This document shows positions 17,945 to 26,917 of a stretch of 33,859 nucleotides of DNA, one piece after another. Positions within the stretch are counted from its first letter, which is position 1; each line of letters opens with the position of its first letter. This stretch comes from Gracilibacteraceae bacterium (GTDB taxonomy: Bacteria; Bacillota; Desulfitobacteriia; Desulfitobacteriales; Syntrophobotulaceae). Where the stretch lies: the NCBI GenBank assembly GCA_031270805.1, contig JAISWK010000020.1, positions 1 to 33,859 of the forward strand, given 5' to 3'. The notes beneath the pieces are model-generated. The model was not told the DNA's origin and did no database searches. It saw only the letters and a program-made list of their open reading frames with translations. Both the position numbers and the translations under genes were made by a program.

Positions 17945-19357
17945 ATGGAGGACAGGCGGATTATTCACGGCCCGATAGTGGCAGTTAATCTGGGATTGCA
18001 GGGTTTTGCCGACGGACTGGCGGAACAAGGGGTACGCACGTTGCAAATCGACTGGCGACCGCCGGTTGACCCGCAGCTGAGTACAGCTTGGCGGCGTTTT
18101 CAGGATCGAGGGAGAGGGCGCCAAACCGAACAGGCCAATCTTGAGGCTTTAGCGCGGCTGCAGGCCGCCGAGCCTTATTGGGTCGGCGTCAAACGCGTAA
18201 AAGACGCGGTTCCCGGGATTAAATCCCATATGATTTTGCATGCCGGACCGCCCATCGCCTGGGAAGACATGATTCCCATCCAGCGCCAAGGCGTTATCGG
18301 CGGGATATTGCATGAAAAATTGGCCGTCACGAAAGAAGAAGCCGCCGGTTTGGCGGAGAGCGGCGAGATCGAACTGGCTTCGGCCAACGATTTTTTCTGT
18401 GTCGGCGCCGGCGCCGGCATAATCACCCCCAATATGGTGATCAATGTCAGCCGCGACCGGAAAACCGGCTTGGAAGGCTACTGCATTCCCTTTGAAGGTC
18501 GGGTGGGGCTGGGAGTCTGGGGCGTTTACAACACGGAAGTCGAAGCCAATCTGCAGATTATTGAGAATGAGTTTGCGCCGGCGGTGGACGCGGCGTTGAG
18601 CCATTGCGGCGGCATCAATATCAAGAGCATCATCGCCCGCAGTATGCAGATGAATGACGAGATCCACACCAGGCAGACCGCCGCCGGTTTAATTCTGGTC
18701 AGTGAAATTGTGTCGCCGCTATTGGATCTGGGTTTGGATTACGAATTAGTCAAAAAATGCGTCGCGCAATTTACCGCCACTGAGCGCTGGTTTCACCCGC
18801 TGGGCATGTCCGGCGGCATGGCGGCGGCCCGCAGCATTAAAGGTCTGGAGTATTGCTCGGTGGTCACGTCCATCGCCCAAAACGGCGTCGAAACCGGGAT
18901 CAAAGTCGCTGCACTGGGTGAGCGGTGGTTCAAAGCGCCGGCGCCTCGCTTTGTCGGCCAGTATTTCTCCAGCGAGTGGGGCCCCGACGACGCAACGCCT
19001 TACATGGGCGACAGTACTGTGACCGAGGTGGTCGGTATGGGGGCGTTCGCGGCGGCGGCGGCGCCGGCGGTTTTACGTCTCCGGGGCGGCGGTTATCGCG
19101 AAGCAATCGCCCAAAGTGAGGAATTGAGCAATATCACCGTCGGCCGTAACGCTAACTACCCCATTCCTTTGCTGGATTTTCAAGGCCCGCCTATGGGCAT
19201 TGATATAGTCAAAGTGGCGGAGACCGGCATTACCCCAATCTGTCACGGCGGGATTATATCAAAAACCGGCGGCCAGATCGGCGCCGGCGCGGCTCGTTAT
19301 CCGATTGAACACTATTTGGCGGCTACCGCCGCTTACCTGGAAAAATACACGGAGTAA
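17945..19357 (+). CDS. DUF1116 family protein (YlbE/YahG/AllG-like)
   Basis: 470 residues; AAAGGAG lies eight bases before ATG 17945. The family is recognised from GLQGFADGLAEQGV with DWRPPV near residue 38, ILHAGPPIAWEDM (residues 97-109), the HCGGINIKSIIARSMQMNDEIHTR-type region with its conserved His, Cys, Asn and Asp/Glu, FFLAV-equivalent MSGGMAAARSI, and the late CHGGIISKTGGQIGAG. It is cytoplasmic, without membrane segments. DUF1116 proteins are almost always found with FdrA and DUF2877 as subunits of an acyl (carbamoyl) transferase; the chemical role of each subunit is not settled from sequence. Confidence 0.9.
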   Translation: MEDRRIIHGPIVAVNLGLQGFADGLAEQGVRTLQIDWRPPVDPQLSTAWRRFQDRGRGRQTEQANLEALARLQAAEPYWVGVKRVKDAVPGIKSHMILHAGPPIAWEDMIPIQRQGVIGGILHEKLAVTKEEAAGLAESGEIELASANDFFCVGAGAGIITPNMVINVSRDRKTGLEGYCIPFEGRVGLGVWGVYNTEVEANLQIIENEFAPAVDAALSHCGGINIKSIIARSMQMNDEIHTRQTAAGLILVSEIVSPLLDLGLDYELVKKCVAQFTATERWFHPLGMSGGMAAARSIKGLEYCSVVTSIAQNGVETGIKVAALGERWFKAPAPRFVGQYFSSEWGPDDATPYMGDSTVTEVVGMGAFAAAAAPAVLRLRGGGYREAIAQSEELSNITVGRNANYPIPLLDFQGPPMGIDIVKVAETGITPICHGGIISKTGGQIGAGAARYPIEHYLAATAAYLEKYTE

Positions 19358-19369
19358 CGGGGGAGTAAG

Positions 19370-21007
19370 GTGAAAAACTGGGCAACTATCGAAACCGATG
19401 TCCTGGTCATTGGCGCGGGACTGACCGGGCTTCGGGCAGCGTCCGCCGCTTCCCGGCTGGGGGCTTCTGTTTTGCTGGTGGGAAAATGCAAGAGCGCCTC
19501 ACCGGATATCATGGGTTTTAACGCGGCGGTGCAGGCTGAGGACAGCACGGTCTGCTATTATCGGGATGTCCGGGTAAGCGGCGCCTGGCTGAACGATCGG
19601 GCGATCAGCGAACAATTGGTGGGCGGCGTCACTGCGGAAATCCGTCTCCTGGAGGAACTGGGTCTTGGCTTCGATAAAAACGCGGATGGCAGCTATCATA
19701 CGATTATGACCTTGGGTTGCACCTACCCGCGCCTGGTACACGCCGGCGCGCTGACCGGGGTGAAAGCCATGCGGCTTTTAGAAGCCGACGCCGCCCGCCT
19801 TGGGGCCGCCCGGCGAGATATGATGGTGTTGGAACTATTGCTCGACGGCTCCAATCTGGCCGGCGCCGTGGCCTTTGATCTGCCGAGCGGCGAGTATCGG
19901 CTGATTCGGACCAAAGCGGCGGTACTCGCGGCCGGGGGCTGCGGGCGTATTTACCGGCGCACAACCTACCCGCCGGGTATCGGCGGCGACAGTTACGCAT
20001 TGGCTTACCGGGCCGGCGCCCGCTTGACCGATATGGAGTTTCAACAGTACGAGCCTTGTTGTTTTGTTTATCCGGAAGAATTGGCCGGCAATCTCCTGCC
20101 GACGACTTTGCTCAGGGCCGGAGCGCGTCTGCAGAACAATCGGGGTGAAGATGTGCTGGAGCGCTACGGTATGCGGATCGACAGCCTGCAGAAAGGCGAA
20201 CTGGCTCAGGCCATGGCCGCTGAGATTGCAGCCGGGCGGGGCACGGAACATGGCGGTTTATACTATGATGTATCAATTCTGCCCCGAGATCTGCTGGTCA
20301 GAGATCACAGCATCTTCTATGAAACACCGCTGAAAGCGGGGATTGATCTGACGACGGCATTGGCGGAAGTAGCGCCCTGCGCTCACACCTGCCTGGGCGG
20401 CGTCCAAATTACCGCCGATACGGACACCGGCATCAACGGTCTGTACGCCGCTGGCGAAGCGGTGGGTGGTGTTCATGGCGCCAATCGCATCGGCGGTTGT
20501 GCCGGCGCCGAAACTCTGGTCTTCGGGGGGCTGGCCGGCGCCCGGGCCGCCCGCCGGGCCGCAACAGACGGCTTTGTCTGCTCGCCGGAAAAACTGACCG
20601 GATTAGCCAAGGGCTCAACGGATGAAGCCGAGCGGCTTTTGGGGCGATCCGTCGGCGAAGCGCCCGGTGCGATCCACCGGGAATTGGGGGACATCATGAC
20701 GGAACACGCCGGGTTAGTGCGTTCACAGTCGGGGTTGGAACAAGCGGCGGTCGCGGTCGCCGGCCTGGAAGATCGTCTGGCGCATAGCCGGCTCGGCAGT
20801 CGGGCTGATATCCCACTCTATCACAGTTGCGTCAATATGTTGACGGTGGCGCAAATGCAGGTTGCATCCTCTCACTATCGCAAAAAAAGCCTTGGTGTAT
20901 ATTCTCGCGCTGATTCAGTGGACGCCGCCGCCGCAACGCGCTATAACACTGTGTTACAGCGGCAGGATGGCGTCATGCGGGTTACAACCGTGAGCCGCTT
21001 CGATTAA
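19370..21007 (+). CDS. FAD-dependent fumarate reductase/succinate dehydrogenase-like flavoprotein
   Basis: 545 residues from GTG 19370 (binding site GGGGGAG). It has the dinucleotide-binding motif LVIGAGLTGLRAA (residues 12-24), LAAGGCGRIYRRTTYPPGIGGDSYALAYRAGA, the substrate-region AHTCLGGVQI that corresponds to AHYTMGGI in FrdA, and GANRIGGCAGAETLVFGG near the C-terminal FAD loop. No iron-sulfur subunit, heme domain or membrane anchor is encoded nearby, so it acts as a soluble oxidoreductase or uses a separate carrier. Probably oxidises or reduces a carboxylic-acid intermediate of this pathway. The substrate cannot be named; other members of the superfamily include L-aspartate oxidase and urocanate reductase. 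Confidence 0.88.
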   Translation: MKNWATIETDVLVIGAGLTGLRAASAASRLGASVLLVGKCKSASPDIMGFNAAVQAEDSTVCYYRDVRVSGAWLNDRAISEQLVGGVTAEIRLLEELGLGFDKNADGSYHTIMTLGCTYPRLVHAGALTGVKAMRLLEADAARLGAARRDMMVLELLLDGSNLAGAVAFDLPSGEYRLIRTKAAVLAAGGCGRIYRRTTYPPGIGGDSYALAYRAGARLTDMEFQQYEPCCFVYPEELAGNLLPTTLLRAGARLQNNRGEDVLERYGMRIDSLQKGELAQAMAAEIAAGRGTEHGGLYYDVSILPRDLLVRDHSIFYETPLKAGIDLTTALAEVAPCAHTCLGGVQITADTDTGINGLYAAGEAVGGVHGANRIGGCAGAETLVFGGLAGARAARRAATDGFVCSPEKLTGLAKGSTDEAERLLGRSVGEAPGAIHRELGDIMTEHAGLVRSQSGLEQAAVAVAGLEDRLAHSRLGSRADIPLYHSCVNMLTVAQMQVASSHYRKKSLGVYSRADSVDAAAATRYNTVLQRQDGVMRVTTVSRFD

Positions 21008-21024
21008 TGCCGGAAGGTGAAGGT

Positions 21025-22512
21025 ATGAGGAAAAAAGCACTGCGCTTTAACGACCTGGATAATGTGGCGGTAGTCTTGGACGGACTGCAGGCCGGCGATC
21101 AAATACTGGTGAACGATCAACCGGCGGCGATAAGCGCCGGCGAGGGCGTGCCGGTCGGGCATAAAATCGCGTTGGCGGCTATTGCGGCCGGTGAACCGGT
21201 GTGTAAATACGGTCATCTGATCGGTTTGGCTACTGAGCATATTCCGGCTGGCGGCTATGTACACAGCCACAATCTGCGCGAACCCGAAGTCCAACGGCAG
21301 GAACTGGCCCTGGGCGGGTCGGCAAAGATCGCCGCCGAGTGCAATCTGACAGAGTTACCGCAGCTATCCGGCTATCGGCGGTGCAACGGCCAACTGGGTT
21401 TTCGCAATCATTTGCTGATCCTTTCGACCGTGGTTTGCGCCAACCAGATTGTCCAGGACTACGGCGCCGCTCATCGGGATGCTGTTACGATTACCAACCC
21501 CAGCGGCTGTATCATCCTGCCGGAAGAAGCCGCCCAGCTCAGGGCGATGCTGCTGGGCCTGGCCCGCAACCCCAATATCGGAGCGGTAATTTTTGTCGGT
21601 CTGGGCTGTGAGAGTACCGAAGCGGAGTGGTTTTACGAACAGGTGCAGGCCGAGAAGCCGGCGGCTTTTATCCGGCAGCAGTCCGAACATTCTTCCGGGC
21701 AGGCATACGCCAAACTGGAGACCATGGCTGCGGATCTGCAGCAAAAACTGGCGGCCCAGCGGCGTGAGCCGGCCAGCTTGGCCGACGTCCGGCTGGGTAC
21801 GGAGTGCGGCGGTTCCGACTGGACCACAGCTATCGTATCCAACCCGGCGATCGGTTATGTTTCCGATCTGGTGGTAAAAAACGGCGGTATTTCTTTACTG
21901 GGCGAAACCGTCGGCTGGTTCGGAGGCGAAGCCGCGTTGCTCAAGCAGGCGCGCAATCCCCAGGTGGCCGGCGATATTGTCAGTTTACTGGATCGGGTTT
22001 ATCACCGGGCGCGGGCTATGGGCCGCCGTATCGAAGAAGGCAATCCGTCGCCAGGCAATCGAGCCGGAGGGCTAAGCACGCTGGCGGAAAAAGCGCTGGG
22101 CAACGTGCGGAAAGGCGGTACGGCGCCGATTGAGGGTGTGTTGGCCGTGGCTGAACAGCCGGCGGGTAAAGGTTTGTATGTTCTGGATAACGCCGGGTTG
22201 GATCCGGTGTCGCTTCTGCAGCTGACCGCATCTTCCGCCAATATTATACTTTTCAGTACCGGCCGCGGCACGCCAGTGGGGACGCCGCTGGCTCCAGCCA
22301 TCAAACTGACCGGCTCGCCGGAGGCGGTCGCCTGTTTCGGCGTTCATCTGGACGTAGATTTATCCCCGGTGATAACCGGCGGAATGAGTATGGCGGCGGC
22401 GGGGCAAGCGCTATTTGAGACAATGCTGGCTGTGGCGGAAGGCCGCCTGACGGCGGCGGAGCGTTTTGGCCACCGGGAGTACGCCTTTCCCTTGATGATG
22501 GGCGTTTTATAG
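21025..22512 (+). CDS. UxaA family (altronate/galactarate-type) dehydratase
   Basis: About 495 residues. I prefer ATG 21025 (MRKKALRFND) because GGAAGG is correctly spaced before it; ATG 21007 overlaps the previous stop as TAATG and is an alternative. Full-length architecture: N-terminal SAF domain with GHKIALAAIAAGEPVCKYGHLIG and YVHSHNL, then the UxaA core with GYRRCNGQLGFRNHLLILSTVVCAN, LGTECGGSDWTTAIVSNPAIG, LLGETVGWFGGEAAL and the C-terminal segment IILFSTGRGTPVGTPLAPAIKLTG. Relatives dehydrate D-altronate, D-galactarate or remove sulfite from sulfolactate. It is not a split SuyAB type. Likely acts on a hydroxy acid brought in by the TRAP system. Confidence 0.9.
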   Translation: MRKKALRFNDLDNVAVVLDGLQAGDQILVNDQPAAISAGEGVPVGHKIALAAIAAGEPVCKYGHLIGLATEHIPAGGYVHSHNLREPEVQRQELALGGSAKIAAECNLTELPQLSGYRRCNGQLGFRNHLLILSTVVCANQIVQDYGAAHRDAVTITNPSGCIILPEEAAQLRAMLLGLARNPNIGAVIFVGLGCESTEAEWFYEQVQAEKPAAFIRQQSEHSSGQAYAKLETMAADLQQKLAAQRREPASLADVRLGTECGGSDWTTAIVSNPAIGYVSDLVVKNGGISLLGETVGWFGGEAALLKQARNPQVAGDIVSLLDRVYHRARAMGRRIEEGNPSPGNRAGGLSTLAEKALGNVRKGGTAPIEGVLAVAEQPAGKGLYVLDNAGLDPVSLLQLTASSANIILFSTGRGTPVGTPLAPAIKLTGSPEAVACFGVHLDVDLSPVITGGMSMAAAGQALFETMLAVAEGRLTAAERFGHREYAFPLMMGVL

Positions 22513-22531
22513 CGGGCGGACGGCAGCCCGC
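22512..22531 (+). other. intercistronic hairpin between dehydratase and aldehyde dehydrogenase genes
   Basis: GCGGGC and GCCCGC form a 6-bp stem with an 8-base loop, followed nine bases later by a run of seven T. The T run is too far from the stem for a classical terminator. It may stabilise or partly process the mRNA. Confidence 0.35.
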
Positions 22532-22571
22532 GCCGGAGAATTTTTTTACCGAAAGAAAGGATGAGCAGACG

Positions 22572-24008
22572 ATGAAGATGTTGATCAACGGACAACGCAC
22601 GGGAGCCTCGGACGGCGGCGTCCTGGAAGTGTGCAATCCGGCCACCGGCGCTCTGTTGGACACTGTACCGGCGGCGACCGCCGCTGACCTGGAGCGAGCG
22701 CTGACGGCGGCGCAAAAAGGCTGGCCCGCCTGGGCCGGTACGCCGCTGTTCGAACGGGGGGCGATCCTGCGGCGTTTTGTCCGCAGCATCGACGAACACA
22801 ACGAAGAACTGAGTCTGTTGCTGTGCCGGGAAATGGGGAAACCGATCAGCGAGGCCCGTAATGATTTCGGCAGCGTCAAGCATTTGTTTAACGGTTTTGT
22901 CGAGGCGGCCAACCAATTGACCGGCATGACTATGCCCCTGGGTGTGCAAGAAGGCCGGGAGAAGGATTTTGAGCTGGCGATCCGGGAGCCTTTGGGCGTC
23001 GTCGCCTGCATCATTCCGTTTAACGCACCCTTGGTGCTTTTTAGTCATAAAGTAGCACCGGCTTTGATCGCCGGCAACGCAGTGATCGTCAAACCGGCCA
23101 GCGACGATCCGCTGGTGCTGCTGCGCCTGGGTGAATTGCTCTGGGAAGCCGGCGTTCCCGGCGACGTGTTCCAGATGATCACAGGCAGCGGCGCCCAGAT
23201 CGGCAGTCTCCTGGCCGGCGATCCGCGTGTCGCCAAAGTCAGTTTTACCGGCAGCACTGAGGTCGGTCTGGCGATAGCTCGGGCAGCGGCGGCTAACATG
23301 GGGCATACCGGACTGGAACTCGGCGGCAACGCACCTTTTGTCGTCATGGCCGACGCTGATATCGACCGGGCGGCGGCGGAGGCGGCGGCAGGTCGGGCTA
23401 CCTATGTGACCGGTCAGATTTGCAATGTCGCCAAGCGCTTCCTGATACACCGTTCCGTCAAGGCGGCTTTCACCGCTAATTTGATCGATCGGTTGCAAAA
23501 AATTATCATCGGTGATCCGGAAGATCCGGCGACGCAAATGGGCACCTTGATCAGCGAGAGCGCCGCCCGGGAAGTAGAACGCCAGGTGGCGCACACGGTC
23601 AGTCAGGGCGCGAAACTTATTTACGGTGGGGTGCGCAGCGGCGCTTATTACACGCCGGCGGTACTGGACGAAGTAACCGGTGCTATGGACATTGCCCATG
23701 ATATGGAAGTTTTTGGGCCGGTATTTCCGCTGCTCACCTTTGATACACTGGAAGAAGCCATTGATCTGAGCAACGATACAATCTTCGGGCTGGGGGCTGG
23801 CATCATGACGGGCGATATGAGTATCGCCCTGCGATTTGCCATGGCTGTCCAGGCCGGCAGTGTGATTATCAATGGGCAGAGTTTTTACCGCAGTTTTATG
23901 ATGCCCTTCGGCGGGTACAAACAGAGCGGCGGCGGTCGGGAGGGACTCACGGTCTCGCTCCAGGAAGTAACCCAACTGAAGAGCATTGTCTTCAAAAATG
24001 TGTTATAG
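22572..24008 (+). CDS. NAD(P)-dependent aldehyde dehydrogenase
   Basis: 478 residues, usual length for the non-acylating ALDH superfamily. Oxidises an aldehyde to an acid through a thioester. Catalytic residues are present: Asn151 in IIPFNAPL, Lys174 in VKPASDDP, Glu249 in LELGGNAPF and Cys284 in TGQICNVAKR; FTGSTEVG and EVFGPVFPLL mark the cofactor site. The combination resembles succinate- or lactaldehyde-type enzymes more than the CoA-acylating ones. It sits between the dehydratase and the transporter, so it probably handles a semialdehyde or the aldehyde released by the DeoC-like aldolase (inference). Binding site AAAGGATG precedes ATG 22572. Confidence 0.94.
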   Translation: MKMLINGQRTGASDGGVLEVCNPATGALLDTVPAATAADLERALTAAQKGWPAWAGTPLFERGAILRRFVRSIDEHNEELSLLLCREMGKPISEARNDFGSVKHLFNGFVEAANQLTGMTMPLGVQEGREKDFELAIREPLGVVACIIPFNAPLVLFSHKVAPALIAGNAVIVKPASDDPLVLLRLGELLWEAGVPGDVFQMITGSGAQIGSLLAGDPRVAKVSFTGSTEVGLAIARAAAANMGHTGLELGGNAPFVVMADADIDRAAAEAAAGRATYVTGQICNVAKRFLIHRSVKAAFTANLIDRLQKIIIGDPEDPATQMGTLISESAAREVERQVAHTVSQGAKLIYGGVRSGAYYTPAVLDEVTGAMDIAHDMEVFGPVFPLLTFDTLEEAIDLSNDTIFGLGAGIMTGDMSIALRFAMAVQAGSVIINGQSFYRSFMMPFGGYKQSGGGREGLTVSLQEVTQLKSIVFKNVL

Positions 24009-24022
24009 CGGGGAGGCGCGCC

Positions 24023-24523
24023 ATGCTTAGCAAGCTGACCAATAGAGCGATTGGACTCCTGGAGAGAATAGTGCTAGCCATGCTGGCGGTTGCGGTGCTG
24101 GTAATCGCCCTGCAGGTCGTCATGCGCTACGTCGTGGGTCAGCCCTTAGGCTGGACCGAACAAATGGCGCGCTATCTGTTCATTTGGATGGTAATGCTCG
24201 GGATTCCGATCATGTTTCACCGTAAGATTTTCATGGCGTTCGACTTGCTTTTGCAAGCTCTGCCCAAGATCGTTCAGCTGGTAATGAACTATGTGATCAA
24301 GCTGTCAATTTGCTTCTTTGCCGCTTACTGGCTCTGGTACAGCCTGCAGCTCATCGCCGCCACCTGGGGCAAGCTGACCAGCGGCATCAAGATGCCTCTG
24401 GCGGTCATATACAGCGCCCAGCCGACTTGCGCGTTTTTCCTGTTGTTGGTTATCCTGACCCAGATCGCGGAAGACATAGCGGCTGCAAAACACCGGGCGA
24501 AAGGAGGCGGCGCCGCGTGCTGA
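24023..24523 (+). CDS. dctQ: TRAP transporter small membrane subunit, DctQ type
   Basis: 166 residues with four hydrophobic segments and the family pattern QVVMRYVVGQPLGWTEQMARYLFIWMVMLG. It joins the large DctM subunit in the inner membrane to form the sodium- or proton-coupled carrier fed by the DctP binding protein. GGGGAGG lies before ATG 24023, 14 bases after the aldehyde dehydrogenase. Its last codons overlap the start of dctM. Confidence 0.93.
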   Translation: MLSKLTNRAIGLLERIVLAMLAVAVLVIALQVVMRYVVGQPLGWTEQMARYLFIWMVMLGIPIMFHRKIFMAFDLLLQALPKIVQLVMNYVIKLSICFFAAYWLWYSLQLIAATWGKLTSGIKMPLAVIYSAQPTCAFFLLLVILTQIAEDIAAAKHRAKGGGAAC

Positions 24524-25788
24524 TTTTTATAGCTGTCTGCTTTTTTGTCACGCTGTTTCTGGGTTTTCCTATTGCCATCGCCATGGGCCTTACTTCGGTG
24601 TTGGCCCTGATCGCCGATCCGAACCTGCCCAGCCTGGTGATGGCGCAAAAACTCTTTACAGCGGCGGATTCTTTCGCTCTGATGGCAATTCCATTTTTCA
24701 TGCTGGCGGGCAAAATCATGGAAGCCACGGGCATCACCGATGAATTGGTAAATTTTGCCAAAACATTGGTGGGCCACATTCGCGGCGGCCTGGGGCACAC
24801 GGTCGTCTTAGCCGGTACGCTGATGGCCGGGATCTCCGGTTCGCAAAACGCCGACGCCTCGGCCATTGGCGCCATCACTTTGCCGGCCTTGCGGCGGGAC
24901 GGCTATGAAGACGGCTTCGCGGTCAGCATCGTCGCTGCGGCCGGCGGCCTGGGTCCGATCATTCCGCCCAGTATTATCATGATCATTTACGCGACGCTGA
25001 CCAATATGAACGTGGGGAAGCTATTCCTGGCCGGTTATATCCCGGGCCTGATGCTGGCTCTCGGCTACATGGCGATCATCGCCGTTTATGCCCGAATGCA
25101 CAATCTGCCGCGCAGCCGCTTCGTCGGTTGGCAGGCAGTGGGGCGGGGTTTTCTCAAAGCAATCTGGGCGCTATTCATGCCGGCGATCATTATTGTCGGC
25201 ATCCTGAGCGGCGTTTTCACCGCCACCGAGTCCGGCGTGATCGCAGTTCTCTACGGCCTGGTCTATGGTATCGTTACTCGCACGATCAACTTGGCCAAAC
25301 TCCGGGAATGCTTGCTGGAAGCCGTAGTTGTGACCGCGATCCCCATGGCGATCATCATCATGGCCAACCTGCTCGGCTACCTACTGACCCGGCAGAATCT
25401 GGCAAATATCGTGGCGGAGTTTGTCACCGGCATCGTCGCCGGGCCTTACTCATTTTATTTTGTCCTGATGGCGATCCTGCTTTTTGCCGGAATGTTTATT
25501 GACGGTACGGCGACATTGCTGCTGTTAGTGCCGGTTTTGCTGCCCATGGTGGACATTTTGGATCTAAACCCCTTGCATTTTGCCCTGATCTTCCTTTTGT
25601 CACTGCAGACTGCCGGCCTGACGCCGCCGGTGGGTCCGCTCCTGTTCATCGTCGCCGGCATCGGTCAGGTTCCGCTGAAAAAGTGCGTGCTGCCGGTGCT
25701 TCCCTTCATCTGCATTATGCTTTTCTGCGTCGTTTTGATCATCTTTTTCCCGGGGATCGTCACCTTTATTCCGGGTTTGATCAAATAG
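24517..25788 (+). CDS. dctM: TRAP transporter large membrane subunit, DctM type
   Basis: 423 residues from GTG 24517, chosen because AAAGGAGG is nine bases upstream and the product then begins with a membrane helix (MLIFIAVCFFVTLFLGFPIAIAMG) as in the family; the ORF-track start at 24310 is inside dctQ. Eleven to twelve hydrophobic segments, with the signature AGTLMAGISGSQNADASAIGAI, GGLGPIIPPSIIMIIYA and TAGLTPPVGPLLF. It overlaps dctQ by seven bases. Confidence 0.95.
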   Translation: MLIFIAVCFFVTLFLGFPIAIAMGLTSVLALIADPNLPSLVMAQKLFTAADSFALMAIPFFMLAGKIMEATGITDELVNFAKTLVGHIRGGLGHTVVLAGTLMAGISGSQNADASAIGAITLPALRRDGYEDGFAVSIVAAAGGLGPIIPPSIIMIIYATLTNMNVGKLFLAGYIPGLMLALGYMAIIAVYARMHNLPRSRFVGWQAVGRGFLKAIWALFMPAIIIVGILSGVFTATESGVIAVLYGLVYGIVTRTINLAKLRECLLEAVVVTAIPMAIIIMANLLGYLLTRQNLANIVAEFVTGIVAGPYSFYFVLMAILLFAGMFIDGTATLLLLVPVLLPMVDILDLNPLHFALIFLLSLQTAGLTPPVGPLLFIVAGIGQVPLKKCVLPVLPFICIMLFCVVLIIFFPGIVTFIPGLIK

Positions 25789-25863
25789 TGCAGCAACGCC
25801 TGCCGGCGCAGTTAATTATAAAAGTTGACACTTAAGGTACGTGAACTCGAAAGGAGAATGTAA

Positions 25864-26904
25864 ATGCCAAGTAAAAAGTTACTCGCGGTATTGCTCAGTC
25901 TGTGCTTGGCGGCGGTGTTGGCGACCGGTTGCGGTCAGTCCCCCGCCGAGCAACCGGCGGCCACCGGGCCGGGACCGGCGTCGACGCCTGCGGAAAAGGT
26001 GGTGCTGAAGATCGGCTATGGCGGCTCCCCCGATATGACGGCGCCCAGTTATGTTCAGATCTGGGCTGATCGAGTGTCGGAGGCGACGGAGGGGCGGATT
26101 TCTTTTGAGATCTATCCCTCGGGACAACTCGGCACTCTGGTGGAAATGCTGGAAGCCTGTGAACTGGGCACTTTGGACGTGACTTTGAACGACCCCTCGC
26201 TGATGGAAACTTACCTGCCGGAGATCGCTCTGCTTTCCCTGCCGTTTATCATTAAGGACTATGCCCACATGGATACGGTCTTTAACGGCGAAGTCGGCGA
26301 CACAATGATCGCCCGCCTGGATGAACAGTCAAATCTGCATGTGATGGGCTGGGTTTGGAACGGTTTTCGCAGCATTTGCGCCAAGAAACCGCTCCGGACG
26401 CTGGCGGACTGCGAAAATCTGGTTATCCGCTCCCCGGAGAGCGATATCTATGTGAATACCTTCCGCCTGCTGGGCATGAGCCCGACGCCGGTACCATTGA
26501 ACGAGACATTCACCGCTATGCAAACCGGTGTGGTGGAAGCGGTGGACAGCCCGATTGAAAACTTTGTCAAAATGAGCTTTTATGAATTGGGCAAGAACAT
26601 TTTAATTTCCAATCACCTGGCCTCTTCTTTGAGCCTGATCTTTAATCAGGACAAATGGGATTCCTTCAGCGCGGAGGATCAAAAACTAATGCTGGACATC
26701 TATGACGAAGTCTTTGTCCAATGCAACCAGGACGTGATTGCCGCAGAACAGACTTATTACGATCAGCTGGTTGATCTGGGCTGCGCCATGACCGAGTTTG
26801 AAAACCGGCAGGAGGTTGTGAACCGGTTCACCGATTACTGGACGCAGTTTGCTCAAACCAATAATTGCCAGGATTTACTGCAACAGATCATTGACTCGAT
26901 GTGA
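25864..26904 (+). CDS. dctP: TRAP transporter substrate-binding lipoprotein, DctP type
   Basis: 346 residues with a lipoprotein signal peptide; the lipobox LATGC places the lipidated Cys at residue 23, followed by a Pro/Ala-rich linker. The mature domain starts KVVLKIGYGGSPD and shows the family's EIYPSGQLGTLVEMLEACELGTLDV, the carboxylate-binding Arg in NLVIRSPESDIY, and TAMQTGVVEAVDSPIENF. DctP proteins bind organic acids through that Arg, so the pathway substrate is likely a carboxylate. Placed after the membrane subunits, with a 75-base gap and a strong AAAGGAG site that may favour high expression. Confidence 0.94.
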   Translation: MPSKKLLAVLLSLCLAAVLATGCGQSPAEQPAATGPGPASTPAEKVVLKIGYGGSPDMTAPSYVQIWADRVSEATEGRISFEIYPSGQLGTLVEMLEACELGTLDVTLNDPSLMETYLPEIALLSLPFIIKDYAHMDTVFNGEVGDTMIARLDEQSNLHVMGWVWNGFRSICAKKPLRTLADCENLVIRSPESDIYVNTFRLLGMSPTPVPLNETFTAMQTGVVEAVDSPIENFVKMSFYELGKNILISNHLASSLSLIFNQDKWDSFSAEDQKLMLDIYDEVFVQCNQDVIAAEQTYYDQLVDLGCAMTEFENRQEVVNRFTDYWTQFAQTNNCQDLLQQIIDSM

Positions 26905-26917
26905 AGGGAGAGAAGTT

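Noticed and set aside
22512-22560. Rho-independent terminator after the dehydratase gene
   Set aside because: The T run is nine bases away from a 6-bp stem, and the operon continues with a well-placed ribosome binding site.
22344-23975. 543-residue minus-strand ORF opposite the aldehyde dehydrogenase
   Set aside because: Antisense shadow without recognisable motifs; the plus strand encodes a complete ALDH. The same applies to the minus-strand ORF at 5298-6686.
25789-25863. Independent promoter for dctP (TTGACA at 25825)
   Set aside because: No acceptable -10 hexamer occurs at 16-18 bases; read-through from the operon is sufficient.
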